From Salinibacter sp042218895 (lineage in GTDB: Bacteria; Bacteroidota; Rhodothermia; Rhodothermales; Salinibacteraceae), in the NCBI RefSeq assembly GCF_042218895.1, contig NZ_JBDGQQ010000020.1, forward strand, positions 32,464 to 96,463: a stretch of 64,000 nucleotides of DNA. The letters are read 5' to 3'. The position numbers were made by a program, and so were the translations under genes. Every line of letters begins with the position of its first letter. Position 1 is the first letter of the stretch. Positions 43,273 to 52,637 of the stretch are shown here, one piece after another. The notes below the pieces were generated by a model that was not told the DNA's origin, did no database searches, and saw nothing but the letters and a program-made list of their open reading frames with translations.

Positions 43273-43884
43273 CTACGAGGGGGCCTGCGCCCTCACCCGC
43301 CGGTAAATAGCGTGAATCCGGGTCTCGCCGTGTTCTTCCACGCGGGATGGAGGGCGAGACTCCACTAGAGGTGTATCTAGACGGGAGGCCTCTAGATCCG
43401 AGGGCGGAAGGCGAATTCCAACATCGTCGAAGGCCGAACGGGCTCCCTCAGCGGCACTCTGCCCTTCCGCCTCCGACCGCGGGGCCGGGACGGTCAGGTA
43501 CAGCCATCCTCCGGGCTCAAGCAGAGAATGACCTGTTTCCAAGAGCGAACGCAGGTCAGCTTTCGAGTCGATGAGCAGGGCCGTCTGGAACGCAACGATC
43601 CAGTCGAACGTCGCGTCCAACTCGTCGAGCGCGTCGAGTGCAATCTTTTGGACGCACGACTCGGCGGTTTCCTCGTCCACTAGGTTGCGAACGCGGGCGC
43701 GAGTCTTCCGGACGGCGTCCGGGCGGGGATCGCAGGCGTGAACGGGAAACCCGAGCCGCAGGAGCGCCTCCGTGTGCTCCCCGGTTCCGCACCCGAGATC
43801 CAGGATGGGGCTCGACACGGGCACGGAAGCCAGGGTTCGGAGCAACTGGTCCGACGGTGCCTCCAGCGGTTGCCGGATGCTCAT
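43273..43884 (-). CDS. SAM-dependent methyltransferase, class I
   Basis: A 203-residue methyltransferase of the UbiE/Methyltransf_11 type. The SAM-binding motif I is SPILDLGCGTGEHTEALLRLGFPVHACDP (residues about 25-53), and FDWIVAFQTALLID and LEPGGWLYLTVP correspond to motifs II-III. The C-terminal third is charged and variable. It lies between hemL and hemH in a heme cluster; a tetrapyrrole-related or unrelated substrate is equally possible. The start ATG at 43884 has no competing upstream option. Confidence 0.85.
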   Translation of the reverse strand: MSIRQPLEAPSDQLLRTLASVPVSSPILDLGCGTGEHTEALLRLGFPVHACDPRPDAVRKTRARVRNLVDEETAESCVQKIALDALDELDATFDWIVAFQTALLIDSKADLRSLLETGHSLLEPGGWLYLTVPAPRSEAEGQSAAEGARSAFDDVGIRLPPSDLEASRLDTPLVESRPPSRVEEHGETRIHAIYRRVRAQAPS

Positions 43885-43958
43885 GGAACAGTCTGGGGAT
43901 TGAGCAGACGTTAACGCGCTCGTCGAGAACGCCGGTGGCGACCCCGCCCATGGAGGGC

Positions 43959-45266
43959 CTAATCAGCCGAGTCGTCGTGCTTGGCGGGGTGCTCCGGCGA
44001 GGGATTGGGGTCCGGGGAGGCTTCGGGGCCGGTCCATCGCCGCGCTCCGGTGCGCCCTCCACAACTCGGGCATCGGGCCGTCCCCTGACCCAGGCTGTGG
44101 CGAAGGAGCTCGTCGAGGGGCCGGAGCGGATAGGGCTGCGACAGGCCGTCCCCCTCAAAACGAAGCTGATTGACGTCGAGAGGGAGCTCCAGTTGCGCCA
44201 CGGCGGCCTCCCCGAGCGCCTCGATAAAGAGAGGATGCGTGTTGAGCCCCGCGGTAACCTCGTAGTGAGCAATGCCGTGCGCGTCCGCGTCCTCGCGGAG
44301 TTCGATGTCAAGTTCGTAGCTCGTGTTCACGTGGTCGGTGACAAACGAAATGGGGACCACCAGCACTGCTCGGTGTCCGCGGTCGGCAAGCGAGCGGACC
44401 GTGCTTGCGGTGGAGGGGGTAAGCCAGTAGCTCGGCCCGATGAGGCTCTGGAAGGCAGTGTGATGGGGCCGGTTTTCGTCCCGGTAGTTCATTACCTGCT
44501 CCACGGTCGAGTGGACGAGGCAGCAGTACGGATCCGACCGCCTGCCCATTCCCGTGAAGGGGGTGCCGTGGGCGCTGAACACCAGGGCAGCGTCCTCCCG
44601 AAGGCCTTCGGGAAAGCGCTGGAGCGCTTCGTCGATGCGCTCGGACACCGCCTGCACGTATTTCGGGTTCGCGGCGTACTCCGGCACCGTGGTGGTGGGC
44701 CACGACGGAATGGTCCCCTCTTCCTCCAGGGTTCGCCAGTACGACAGCGAAGACCCCGTTGTGGCCCTGGAGTACTGTGGATAGAGCGGGAGCAAGACGA
44801 CCTTGTCGATCTCGTTGGCCGCCATCTGTCGGGCTGCCTCCCGGCTGGAGGGGTGCCAGTACCGCATCGCCCTGTAGGTCTGGAAGTCGACCCCCGTTGG
44901 GTTCCCGTAGCGCTCGTTGAGATGGCGCTGGAGGCTCCGGGCCTGTTCCGCCGTGAGGCGCGTTAGCGGAGATCCGCCGCCGATCGCTTCGTAGTGCTCT
45001 CGGAGCGTCTCGGCGCGGACGCGAGCGCCGAGCTTGGCGAGCCAGTGCCGTACCCGTCCTCCCACCGGGAGGTCGAGGAGGGCCGGGTCCATGAGCATGT
45101 TATAGAGAAAGGACTCGACATCGTCGAGCGTCTTGGGTCCTCCGAGATTGAAGAGGACGATGCCGACCCGATCCCCCTCCTCGACGTCGAGGGCAGAGGG
45201 GGAAAGGTTCCCGCTGAGGACTCGCTGGTCGGGATCGTACGCACGGAGGAAGTCGAGGGGATCCAT
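43959..45266 (-). CDS. hemH: Ferrochelatase-like protein with N- and C-terminal extensions
   Basis: Inserts ferrous iron into the porphyrin in the last or next-to-last step of heme synthesis. Start at MDPLDFLRAY (45266). The core shows GIVLFNLGGPKTLDDVESFLYNM, HYEAIGGGSPL, LPLYPQYS, VFSAHGTPF with the metal-site His233, and ISFVTDHVNTSYELDIEL. At 435 residues it is about 100 longer than usual: roughly 34 extra at the N-terminus and 45 at the C-terminus, including a CPSCGG motif (Cys399, Cys402) and a Cys-Cys at 248-249. These could ligate zinc or iron-sulfur, as some ferrochelatases carry a 2Fe-2S cluster, but the ligand pattern differs from known ones. Confidence 0.92.
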   Translation of the reverse strand: MDPLDFLRAYDPDQRVLSGNLSPSALDVEEGDRVGIVLFNLGGPKTLDDVESFLYNMLMDPALLDLPVGGRVRHWLAKLGARVRAETLREHYEAIGGGSPLTRLTAEQARSLQRHLNERYGNPTGVDFQTYRAMRYWHPSSREAARQMAANEIDKVVLLPLYPQYSRATTGSSLSYWRTLEEEGTIPSWPTTTVPEYAANPKYVQAVSERIDEALQRFPEGLREDAALVFSAHGTPFTGMGRRSDPYCCLVHSTVEQVMNYRDENRPHHTAFQSLIGPSYWLTPSTASTVRSLADRGHRAVLVVPISFVTDHVNTSYELDIELREDADAHGIAHYEVTAGLNTHPLFIEALGEAAVAQLELPLDVNQLRFEGDGLSQPYPLRPLDELLRHSLGQGTARCPSCGGRTGARRWTGPEASPDPNPSPEHPAKHDDSAD

Positions 45267-45380
45267 GGACGAGAGGTGTTCCGGGGGCAATCCAGGAGTC
45301 CGAGGTGATGCTCAAAAGCTTGTGCGCGTCCCCCTGTGTTCGGTTCCAGACCGGCGTTGAACTTTCCCCAAAACCCCCCT

Positions 45381-46367
45381 CTACACAGTGCTGTCCGGGA
45401 CCTCCTCCTCAGACAGATTTAGCCAGTTACGAGCCGTAAAATACCACTGCGCGTCGGCTTCAGGAGTGTCCGGAGCGGGGGTATGGTCGTAGCGCCACTG
45501 CACCTCCGGAGGCATGCTCATGAGAATACTCTCCGTGCGGCCGTCCGATTCGAGCCCGAACTTGGTTCCACGATCGTAGACGAGGTTGAACTCGACGTAC
45601 CGCCCCCGCCGGATCCGCTGATAGGCCTTTTCTCGCCGCCCGTAGGACTCGTCTCTGCGCCGCTTTACGATGGGAAGGTACGACTCCAGAAATGCCCGAC
45701 CCGCCTCTCGCGTAAAGAAGAAGAGGCCTTCCGGGTCCCCACGGAGATAGTCGTAGAAAATGCCTCCCACCCCGCGTGCTTCGCTGCGGTGCGGGAGGTA
45801 AAAGTACTCGTCGCACTCCTGTTTAAACGCGGCGTAGTCGGCAACGTCGTGGCGGTCGCACACCTCTTTCCAGACGCGATGAAAGTGCTTCGTGTCCTCG
45901 AGGCGCGGATAATACGGGGTGAGGTCGGCCCCACCCCCGAACCACTGGTCCTTCGGGTTCATGAGGTCGTCGCCGAGGGCGAAGTACCGAAAGTTGGCGT
46001 GGACCGTCGGGACGTGGGGGGACCGCGGATGAACCACCAGGGACAGCCCCGTCGCGTAGAAGGGGGCCGCCTCCTCCACGTCAAACTCTTGTACCATTCG
46101 CTCGGGGAGCGGCCCGTGTACCGCCGACGTGTTCACCCCGCCCTTTTCGAACAGTTCTCCGCCCTCGATGACGGCCGTGATCCCCCCTCCTCCCTGTTCC
46201 CGGTCCCAGCGATCCACCTGGAACGACGCTGCGTCGTCGAGTGCATCGAGCTTTCGGGTGATCCGAATTTGCAGGGCCTCGACAAAGCGCTTCATTCGAT
46301 GAGCCATCGGGATGTCTTCCCTCGGGTTCTCCCGAAGCGTCTCGACGCGGTCGAAGGTGTCCCCCAT
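45381..46367 (-). CDS. hemF: Oxygen-dependent coproporphyrinogen III oxidase
   Basis: Converts coproporphyrinogen III to protoporphyrinogen IX using oxygen, so heme synthesis here is compatible with aerobic life. Start at MGDTFDRVET (46367); the upstream open frame is not conserved. Motifs include FQVDRWDREQGGGGITAVIEGG, FEKGGVNTSAVHG, VHANFRYF, WFGGGADLTPYYP and GRYVEFNLVYDRGTKFGLESDGRTESILMSMPP. The 328-residue length is near the E. coli enzyme (299) plus a short N-terminal helix. Placed 114 bp upstream of hemH, it is likely in the same operon. Confidence 0.96.
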   Translation of the reverse strand: MGDTFDRVETLRENPREDIPMAHRMKRFVEALQIRITRKLDALDDAASFQVDRWDREQGGGGITAVIEGGELFEKGGVNTSAVHGPLPERMVQEFDVEEAAPFYATGLSLVVHPRSPHVPTVHANFRYFALGDDLMNPKDQWFGGGADLTPYYPRLEDTKHFHRVWKEVCDRHDVADYAAFKQECDEYFYLPHRSEARGVGGIFYDYLRGDPEGLFFFTREAGRAFLESYLPIVKRRRDESYGRREKAYQRIRRGRYVEFNLVYDRGTKFGLESDGRTESILMSMPPEVQWRYDHTPAPDTPEADAQWYFTARNWLNLSEEEVPDSTV

Positions 46368-46458
46368 GGCGGACTGACAATCAATTCGGCAGAAGCGATG
46401 CAACGGGAATGGACAACGGATCGGAGGAGGCCACGTTTGTGACTTTTTCCTTTGCTCC

Positions 46459-47205
46459 CTACGAGTCCGATCCGTCCGGCGGCACTGCGTGAGCAAGCGT
46501 GCGCTGCACGGCGGCGTCCATAGGCTCACTCGTCGCGCTCTCCCACACGCCGGGTGGAGACGCCACAAAGGTCTCCCGCCGCGACGTCACGGGATGGTCG
46601 ACGCGGAGCACGGCATGGTGGAGTGCAATGGCTTGTGTCTCGAGGGACGACTGCGCCCCGTGGCGATGATCCCCAACGACGGGATGGCCACGATGAGAGG
46701 CCTGAAGGCGAATCTGGTGTGGGCGACCGGTTTCGAGGTCCACCTGGAGCAGCGTGCAATCCGACTCCGCTTCGAGCGCCTGCCAGTTCAGTACCGCGCG
46801 CTTTCCGTCCGGGTGATCGGCGGCGACGAGCGTCGGTTCGCGACCCGGCTTCGCCACGTAGTCGGTCCACGTGCCGATGCCTCGCAGCCGCCCCTCGACC
46901 ACGACAAGGTATCGTTTCTCGACGAGCCGGTCCCGAAACTGTGCGGAGAGCCGACGGGCCGCCTTCGTGGTGCGGGCCAGGACCGTGACCCCAGACGCCG
47001 GCCGGTCGAGCCGATGGACGGGACCAAGAAAGGGCTCACCAGCGTCCTCCGCGAGCCGTTCCTTCCCCAGCGTGACGACGTCAGCGTCTCCGGTGTGGTC
47101 CGGCTGCGCGAGCACGCCCGGCGGCTTGTTTACGACCAAAAGTTGATCGTCGAGACTCAGGATGTCCACGGGGTAACGCTGTTTGGCACGCCCGTTCGCG
47201 GGCAC
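46459..47205 (-). CDS. RluA-family pseudouridine synthase
   Basis: A 248-residue RNA pseudouridine synthase. The catalytic Asp67 is in the signature PVHRLDRPASGVTVLART; LLVVNKPPGVLAQP at the N-terminus, KRYLVVVEGR, LLQVDLETGRPHQIRLQASHRGHPVVGDHRHGA at the C-terminus complete the fold. There is no S4 domain, as in RluA/TruC-type members. The modified RNA site cannot be told from sequence. It lies upstream of hemF on the same strand. Confidence 0.92.
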   Translation of the reverse strand: MPANGRAKQRYPVDILSLDDQLLVVNKPPGVLAQPDHTGDADVVTLGKERLAEDAGEPFLGPVHRLDRPASGVTVLARTTKAARRLSAQFRDRLVEKRYLVVVEGRLRGIGTWTDYVAKPGREPTLVAADHPDGKRAVLNWQALEAESDCTLLQVDLETGRPHQIRLQASHRGHPVVGDHRHGAQSSLETQAIALHHAVLRVDHPVTSRRETFVASPPGVWESATSEPMDAAVQRTLAHAVPPDGSDS

Positions 47206-47634
47206 GACGCGGCGAACACGATCGTCGTGATCGGCTCAGGGAGGGGCATAGCGAGGGCCCCGAGGGGGCCGCTCTCAGGTGCTATTCGGGCCCGGGCCGT
47301 GGGTTCTCCGTCGGGACTCCCGGGCGGCGCGTTCAGTTTTGACCATCGGCACGAAGGATTGTCGCCCGCAGGCCCGAGCCGTCCGGAAGCGTGCGGTTTG
47401 CTTGTCTGAGAAGAGGCGCACCTGGGCTTGTCTCCCTGGCCGAGACAAAACGACCGATGTCCCGCAGAGTTTTGCCCCGCCTCGGCCGCCCCTGGTTCAT
47501 CACCCAGGCCACCTCCGGCTCATTTCCCGACATTGAGACCGAACGGGGGCATAGGGTCCCCACTCACAGATTGGCTGTTGGGCGGGTCCCTGCTTGAGTC
47601 GTTACTCCTCTTCCCCGCACGCTGCACAGGGCCC
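47206..47634. other. Intergenic region without a recognised gene
   Basis: About 430 bases between the pseudouridine-synthase start and the end of the M24 peptidase gene. A 66-codon leftward frame (47333-47533, starting MSGNEPEVAW) is somewhat protein-like but has no recognised relatives. No terminator with a clear T tract is seen. The leftward promoter for the pseudouridine synthase should lie in the first 150 bases. Confidence 0.35.
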
Positions 47635-49038
47635 TCACTGCCGCGGAATCAGGTACAGCTGGGTCTGCCGCCCATCGAGGTAGCGGACGGACCCCCCCGT
47701 GAAGAGCGCGTCTTCCTCCACCCGGAACAGGACCTCCTGCCCGCCCCACTCGGGAACGCTGGCCTGCACGTTCAACTCAATGGAATACGCCGTATTCGGC
47801 CGAAGGGGCACCTCGCCCTTGCCCGGCACTCCGTCCTGCTGGTCCCATAGCCCAATGAGCGGTCCCGCGGCGTGTCCGTGAAAGCCAATCGGATGGGCGT
47901 AGATCGTAGCGTTGATGCCCGCCGAATCGGCCGCAGTGAGGGCGCCGCGCAAGACTTCATTGCCCGTGCGGCCCGTCTCGAACTGGTCGGTGAGGAGGTC
48001 TTGAACGCGGTTTGCTTCCCGCAATCCGCGCTGGAGACCGCCCGGGGCCTCGGTTTCACCCGGACGAAGCACGTATGCGTGCTGCTGGGTGTCGGTGTGG
48101 AGGCGAAGGTACGAGATGCCCAGATCTACGTGCAGCAGGTCGCCGTGGCGGATGACCTGCTCACCTTCAGAGGACGAGAAATCCCCCTCCTTGGTGTCGT
48201 CGGGCCGCTGTACGGAGACGGTCGGATGAAACCAGGCTGTCAGGTTCAGGTCCCGGATGCGGCTTCGGTACCACCACTGCAGGTCCGTCGTCGTGGTGAC
48301 TCCTGGCTGGATGACTTCTTCCGAGAGGCCCGTTGCGATGATTGATCGGGCCAGGCGGACGACCAGTGGATAGACGGCCTGCTCCTCCCTGGTCCGCGTC
48401 TCAAGCCAGCGCACAGCAACTTCCTCGCCCGACACGAGACGGTCCTCATACCGGGCCGGCAGCGCGGCCTTGAGCTGGGCCTGTTCAGTGTCAGTCATGC
48501 CGTCGGCCAGGGCAAACGTTTTTGAACGGTTGATGGCAATGCGCTCCGGATCCCGCTTCTTGATAATCTCGGCGAGCCGGGCCCACTGGTCGGGCTGCTG
48601 CTCCTTGTCCCAGGCCGTCTTGAACAGATCTCCCACGTCGTACCGCGAAACGGCCAGCCGCTCGACGCCGGCCCCGGGACCTCGGTCGTAGAACACGAGA
48701 ATCGTGCGGCGGCGGGCCGACTGCCAGGTGGCCGGCAGCATCGTCTTCAGGACCGGGTCTTCGTTGTACTCGCGCCCGCTTACGACCCACAGGTCTATCC
48801 CTTCCGCACGCATCGCGGCGGCGACCACCGTGTCGAGGCGTGTCTCAAGCCAATCGTTGACGACGGCGGCCCGCTGTTCCATGGAGAGCACCGTCGGGGT
48901 TGCCGGATCCATGGGCATTGGCTGATCCGGCACGTATCCGTCCTGGGTTTGCGTGCCATTCGGCACTTGAGCACTGGCGGGAACGGCAAAAAGCAGGGCG
49001 GCGGCGAGCAGGGAGAGGAGGAGAGGAGTGTCTTTCAT
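47635..49038 (-). CDS. Secreted M24-family metallopeptidase (Xaa-Pro aminopeptidase-like)
   Basis: A 467-residue exported peptidase. Start at MKDTPLLLSL (49038), giving a standard signal peptide ending ASAQ. The pita-bread catalytic domain occupies the C-terminal half, with likely metal ligands in LLHVDLGISYLRLHTDTQQHAYVL (two Asp), GFHGHAAGP (His), AYSIELNVQ and GGQEVLFRVEED (Glu). The N-terminal half is a creatinase-like domain (WVVSGREYNEDPVLKTMLP). The spacing of ligands is near but not identical to aminopeptidase P, so another dipeptidase activity is possible. It acts in the periplasm or at the surface. Confidence 0.88.
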   Translation of the reverse strand: MKDTPLLLSLLAAALLFAVPASAQVPNGTQTQDGYVPDQPMPMDPATPTVLSMEQRAAVVNDWLETRLDTVVAAAMRAEGIDLWVVSGREYNEDPVLKTMLPATWQSARRRTILVFYDRGPGAGVERLAVSRYDVGDLFKTAWDKEQQPDQWARLAEIIKKRDPERIAINRSKTFALADGMTDTEQAQLKAALPARYEDRLVSGEEVAVRWLETRTREEQAVYPLVVRLARSIIATGLSEEVIQPGVTTTTDLQWWYRSRIRDLNLTAWFHPTVSVQRPDDTKEGDFSSSEGEQVIRHGDLLHVDLGISYLRLHTDTQQHAYVLRPGETEAPGGLQRGLREANRVQDLLTDQFETGRTGNEVLRGALTAADSAGINATIYAHPIGFHGHAAGPLIGLWDQQDGVPGKGEVPLRPNTAYSIELNVQASVPEWGGQEVLFRVEEDALFTGGSVRYLDGRQTQLYLIPRQ

Positions 49039-49469
49039 GGGGTGGACGGTTGAGATTGAAAGACGATCGATAGGTCCGCAACATAGCTGCCGGCCGTGCC
49101 AAATTCGACAGTCTGCGTCGATCGAGAACTGGGAACCGAAGTCCCTGCCCCGAGGAGTCCCAGGAGCTGAGGCACACCGCGACAAAAGGAGGCAGTTGGA
49201 CAGGGGGCCTGTTTCTTCTCCTGGAGCACCTTGCCACGCCCGACACGTCTCACCGCCCACGCCCAGCGGAACGCCCTCTCCGCTAAAGACAGGCCCGGAG
49301 GGGGTGCACAGTATCTCTTCGGAGGCGGGCGAACCGAAAAATGTGAGGAGTCGGATTACCGTTCAAAATCTGTAGGCTCATCACAGAAAATCTCGGCTTC
49401 GACTTGCTTTCAGAAGCACGTTTTTGAGCGCATTCCTGCCTCCTCGGAAAAAGTGTTCATCGGCGCGTC
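49039..49469. other. Divergent intergenic region, M24 peptidase / small protein
   Basis: About 430 bases between two divergent starts. The leftward part keeps the peptidase frame open but not protein-like. The last 120 bases (49340-49460) are AT-richer than average and should contain the promoter for the small protein at 49470. Nothing else is visible. Confidence 0.4.
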
Positions 49470-49763
49470 ATGGCCCTGTCCCGCAAGCCTCTCTTGAATC
49501 TTCTCGAACAGACCTACAACGCCCGGCATCCCAACTTTGAGTCGATTCGCGAGCAGTACAAAGAGATTCTCAAGCGCACCTACGAGGAAGAGCTCCGGGC
49601 CGACGCGACGCTCCTGATGGCAGGACTCGACGCCGCTCAGCACACCTACGAGGACTGGGAGGAGCTCGGCGACTACGAGAAGAAAAGCGCCCTAAAGGCT
49701 GTTCGGAAAACGACGGCCCTCGCTCAAAGAATCCACGGAAAGTACGATGTAGAGGCCAAGTAG
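49470..49763 (+). CDS. Hypothetical small helical protein
   Basis: A 97-residue charged, largely helical cytoplasmic protein (LLNLLEQTYNARHPNFESIREQYKEILKRTYEEELRADATLLM, then YEKKSALKAVRKTTALAQRIHGKYDV). The balanced Lys/Glu content and absence of low complexity make it a convincing gene; no family was recognised. It has an ATG start in good context and its own upstream region. The stop is followed by a non-coding stretch. Confidence 0.75.
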   Translation: MALSRKPLLNLLEQTYNARHPNFESIREQYKEILKRTYEEELRADATLLMAGLDAAQHTYEDWEELGDYEKKSALKAVRKTTALAQRIHGKYDVEAK

Positions 49764-50222
49764 GCCTTGGACCTGGCGGGAAAGGGGGGACTTGGGGCGA
49801 GGTGACCGTCCGGTCCAGGTGCTTTTTTCCCGGCCCACAGACGAAGGCGGAGCGCCGACCTGTGGAGAAACTCCACGAGCCGATGAGATGCATCGTGCTC
49901 TTCGAATAGAAGACACCGATTCCTTCGGGGAGAGATCTGGTGGTTTTCACGTCAGCAACTGTACAGGCGGCCACCGGAACGTCAAGAACGCGGCGTACCT
50001 CCCGGCTCTTCTCCGTAGGGACGCTTCCGCCAGCGACACGCTCCGCGAGAGCAAACCGAGGCCAGGACAGTGCGCTGAAGAGTTCTCCGGCGGGGACGCC
50101 CAGCTTCGGCTTCCCTGGGCGAGGGGCATGTTCTTCTGGAGGCGCCCGGAGAAGAGCCTCCACCTCCGACGCGGACGCCGGCTGAGAGGGAGCCGTTAAT
50201 CAGGTGCGGCCCGTCGACCGCC
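49764..50222. other. Gap with no recognised gene
   Basis: Roughly 460 bases with only overlapping Arg/Ser-rich open frames on both strands. No motif, repeat or terminator with a T tract stands out. Confidence 0.35.
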
Positions 50223-50381
50223 TCAATCGCTTTCCTCTGAGCAGTTTTGATCGGGCTCGCATTTCGGGTAGAGACCGGCGTCGAGCAAGATCAGAAGCAT
50301 CTTCGCATCCTTTTTCGTGTCGGGCATTGGCATGGGGTCGACACCGGGCGGTAGGTCACCGGCATGGTCGGGGGCGTGCAT
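50223..50381 (-). CDS. Possible small acidic protein
   Basis: A 52-codon frame starting MHAPDHAGDL and containing DTKKDAKMLLILLDAGLYPKCEPDQNCSEESD, with two Cys and an acidic tail. It is more protein-like than the surrounding frames, and lies downstream of a membrane-protein gene on the same strand. No homology is recalled; it could be chance. The longer frame upstream overlaps the neighbour and is not protein-like. Confidence 0.35.
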   Translation of the reverse strand: MHAPDHAGDLPPGVDPMPMPDTKKDAKMLLILLDAGLYPKCEPDQNCSEESD

Positions 50382-50452
50382 GGAGGCAGAAGGGGTGATT
50401 CGAGCACCTGATGGAGACAGGAGACACGTCCGCCCCCCGGAGCATAACGCCC

Positions 50453-50842
50453 TCAGCATGACCTTCCGACCTCTTCACGCTTGTCTGGGGCTTCTGGCTC
50501 TGTGGTGGCCTCCGGCGTTTCGGTGGCGGTTTCTATCATGGCGCCGAAAACCCCGATGCCTAGAATGAGTCCGATAGGCACCCATACTCCCCCCAGACGC
50601 GGAAACAACGGGATCCCCTGAACAATCTCTTCTAAACTGAGAACGAGAAGGGCCGTGAGCCCCATTAGGCTATAGTAGAGGGTTCGGAGCGCCACCCGCG
50701 TCTTCTCTGATTCGAACCGGCGCACGAAGGCTTCCAGATGCCTGCTGAGACCGAGCCCCTTGTCGGCTGCGATCAACGCGACGAGGAAGCCAATTCCTAC
50801 AAACTCCAGCCAGTATCCAGTCATTGGGGAATGATTGAACAT
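50453..50842 (-). CDS. Small membrane protein of unknown function
   Basis: A 129-residue protein with three predicted membrane helices (YWLEFVGIGFLVALIAA; LYYSLMGLTALLVLSL; VWVPIGLILGIGVFGAMI) and charged loops including KGLGLSRHLEAFVRRFESEKTRVALR. The C-terminal tail is Thr/Glu/Pro-rich and cytoplasmic or periplasmic. The ATG at 50842 is preferred; 50824 is nearly as good. No family was recognised. It probably sits in the inner membrane. Confidence 0.65.
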   Translation of the reverse strand: MFNHSPMTGYWLEFVGIGFLVALIAADKGLGLSRHLEAFVRRFESEKTRVALRTLYYSLMGLTALLVLSLEEIVQGIPLFPRLGGVWVPIGLILGIGVFGAMIETATETPEATTEPEAPDKREEVGRSC

Positions 50843-51292
50843 GAAAAGTTGCCGCCAGACGTGATTCCCCTCGGAACGCAATGCCACCGAGGGGCACCCT
50901 TTCAATTTTGTCACACCATCCCCTCGACGCCTCGGGATCTATCCATGCTCGCGGGGACAGATTCGTTACCGGAGAAACCTGCATCGGACACCGGGTGGTT
51001 CCCGATGGAGGAGGCGCCGAAACACGTGTTGCCCTTTCGTAACCTCGGGGGCTCGGCGCTAGAGAGAACTGATCAGGGCGTCCTCTCCTGCTTGGCCGGA
51101 TCTCTTGCGCGTAAACCCGCGTCGTCACGCGGCACTCGCAACGCATTCACGCGGATCGCTTCTGGAGGAGCCTCCAAAGGGCAAGACCTCGGGCCCTCAG
51201 CATGACGGCTGGAAGGAGCACGGAACTGTGGAGTACTTTCATCTCTTTGGATCGCTTGCCCACTCAAATGTCGTTTCCAACGCCCAACTACC
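50843..51292. other. Divergent gap before the DUF2911 gene
   Basis: About 450 bases without a protein-like frame. The sequence just before 51293 (CTCAAATGTCGTTTCCAACGCCC) is a possible promoter/leader area for the lipoprotein gene. Nothing else is visible. Confidence 0.35.
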
Positions 51293-52234
51293 ATGCTTTC
51301 CCGGTTTCCAGCCTGCTTTATCATTCTCGGTATCGTTTTCTTGCTCGCGAGTGCATGTCAGCCGACCGGCGGTTCCTCCTCAGATCCGTCCTCAACCCAG
51401 GCAGCAGGCGAGGACGAGAATACGACAACTCAGCAGGTCCCTGATCGGGAAAATACGGTGCCCCGCGTGAGCCCCAACGCCCTCGTCGGCCAGACGATGG
51501 GGATCACGGAGGTGCGGATTGCCTACGGCCGTCCGAGCGTTCGGGGCCGCGAGATCTTCGGGGGCCTCGTGCCGTTCGATGAGGTCTGGCGCACAGGCGC
51601 TAATGAAGCCACCACGATCTCCTTCTCCACGCCAGTCCGCATCGAAGGCAAGTCCCTGAAGGCGGGTACCTACGGCCTTTTTACGATTCCCGGACCAGAG
51701 ATGTGGACGCTCATCTTCAACAGCGAGGCCGAGCAGTGGGGCGCCTACAACTACGACTCGAGCAAAGACGTCCTTCGGGTACAGGTCGAACCGGAGACGG
51801 CCTCCCTCCGGGAAATGATGACCTTCTCCTTCAGCGGGGTCACGGACAGCACGGCAACTTGCGTCCTCCACTGGGCCGAAACCCGGGTTCCGTTCGAGAT
51901 CTCCGCCAGCACGACGGAGCTCCTCCGCGCCCGTGCCGAAAAGAGGGTGTCGAAGACCGAGGACTGGCGGGTCCCGCTCCAGTACACCAGCTACGCGCTC
52001 GAAAATGAGGTTCTGCTCGACGAGGCCCTTGGCTGGGTGAACCGTTCGATTGAGATCGAGGAGCGCTTCGATAATTTCCGGATGAAGGCTCACGTTCTGG
52101 CCGCGAGGGGACAATTCGAGAGGGCCGTCGAGACGGCAAACGCCGCGGTGTCGACGGCGGAGGGGATGGAGGAGTCCCCCGACGGACTGCAGGAGATCCG
52201 GAAGCAGATCCAAACGTGGAAGTCGAAGATGTAG
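51293..52234 (+). CDS. DUF2911-domain lipoprotein
   Basis: A 313-residue lipoprotein: the signal sequence ends in LLASAC with lipidation at Cys22, followed by a Ser/Thr/Gln-rich tether (residues 23-55). The DUF2911 domain starts VSPNALVGQTMGITEVRIAYGRPSVRGREIFGGLVPFDEVWRTGANEAT and continues LKAGTYGLFTIPGPEMWTLIFNSEAEQWGAYNYDSSKDVLRV, both diagnostic. The last 80 residues form a TPR-like helical region (EALGWVNRSIEIEERFDNFRMKAHVLAARGQFERAVETA). Common in Bacteroidota; function unknown, envelope-located. Confidence 0.92.
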   Translation: MLSRFPACFIILGIVFLLASACQPTGGSSSDPSSTQAAGEDENTTTQQVPDRENTVPRVSPNALVGQTMGITEVRIAYGRPSVRGREIFGGLVPFDEVWRTGANEATTISFSTPVRIEGKSLKAGTYGLFTIPGPEMWTLIFNSEAEQWGAYNYDSSKDVLRVQVEPETASLREMMTFSFSGVTDSTATCVLHWAETRVPFEISASTTELLRARAEKRVSKTEDWRVPLQYTSYALENEVLLDEALGWVNRSIEIEERFDNFRMKAHVLAARGQFERAVETANAAVSTAEGMEESPDGLQEIRKQIQTWKSKM

Positions 52235-52637
52235 TCATACTCGCCCGGAACTGGGGTTGGGAACCGACGATCGGTGCCACCAGCACGGAGAAAATGTCCC
52301 CGTCGTGGGCAGAGTGGCTCGCGGTGGGGCTGTTGTCAGCCTCAGTGTTCACCGGTGGCACCGGAGAGCCCGAACGCCGAAGTCACCGCCAGAATCACGA
52401 TAAGCGATCAGGAACCTCCAGCTTCGAATCCGGCCCGCAGAAGGAGTTGATGGCCAGTCAGGAGTCGTTTTCCGTACGAGTGGCCCGCGAACCGCCCCCC
52501 CGCCTGCCTTCCACCGTAGGACGGGAATGGTCCAGTGAACAGACGGGCCGGTGCGCCTCTACAGGGCCTTCTTTCGTACCGGTGGAATTGAAAGCAACCG
52601 ATCAGGGCCGAAACTCTGGTCCACGTCTCGGCGCTCC
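52235..52637. other. Gap between the DUF2911 gene and the ankyrin relic
   Basis: About 400 bases; the only long frame is a rightward one overlapping the DUF2911 end, of low-complexity, non-conserved composition. No RNA gene or repeat was recognised. Confidence 0.35.
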
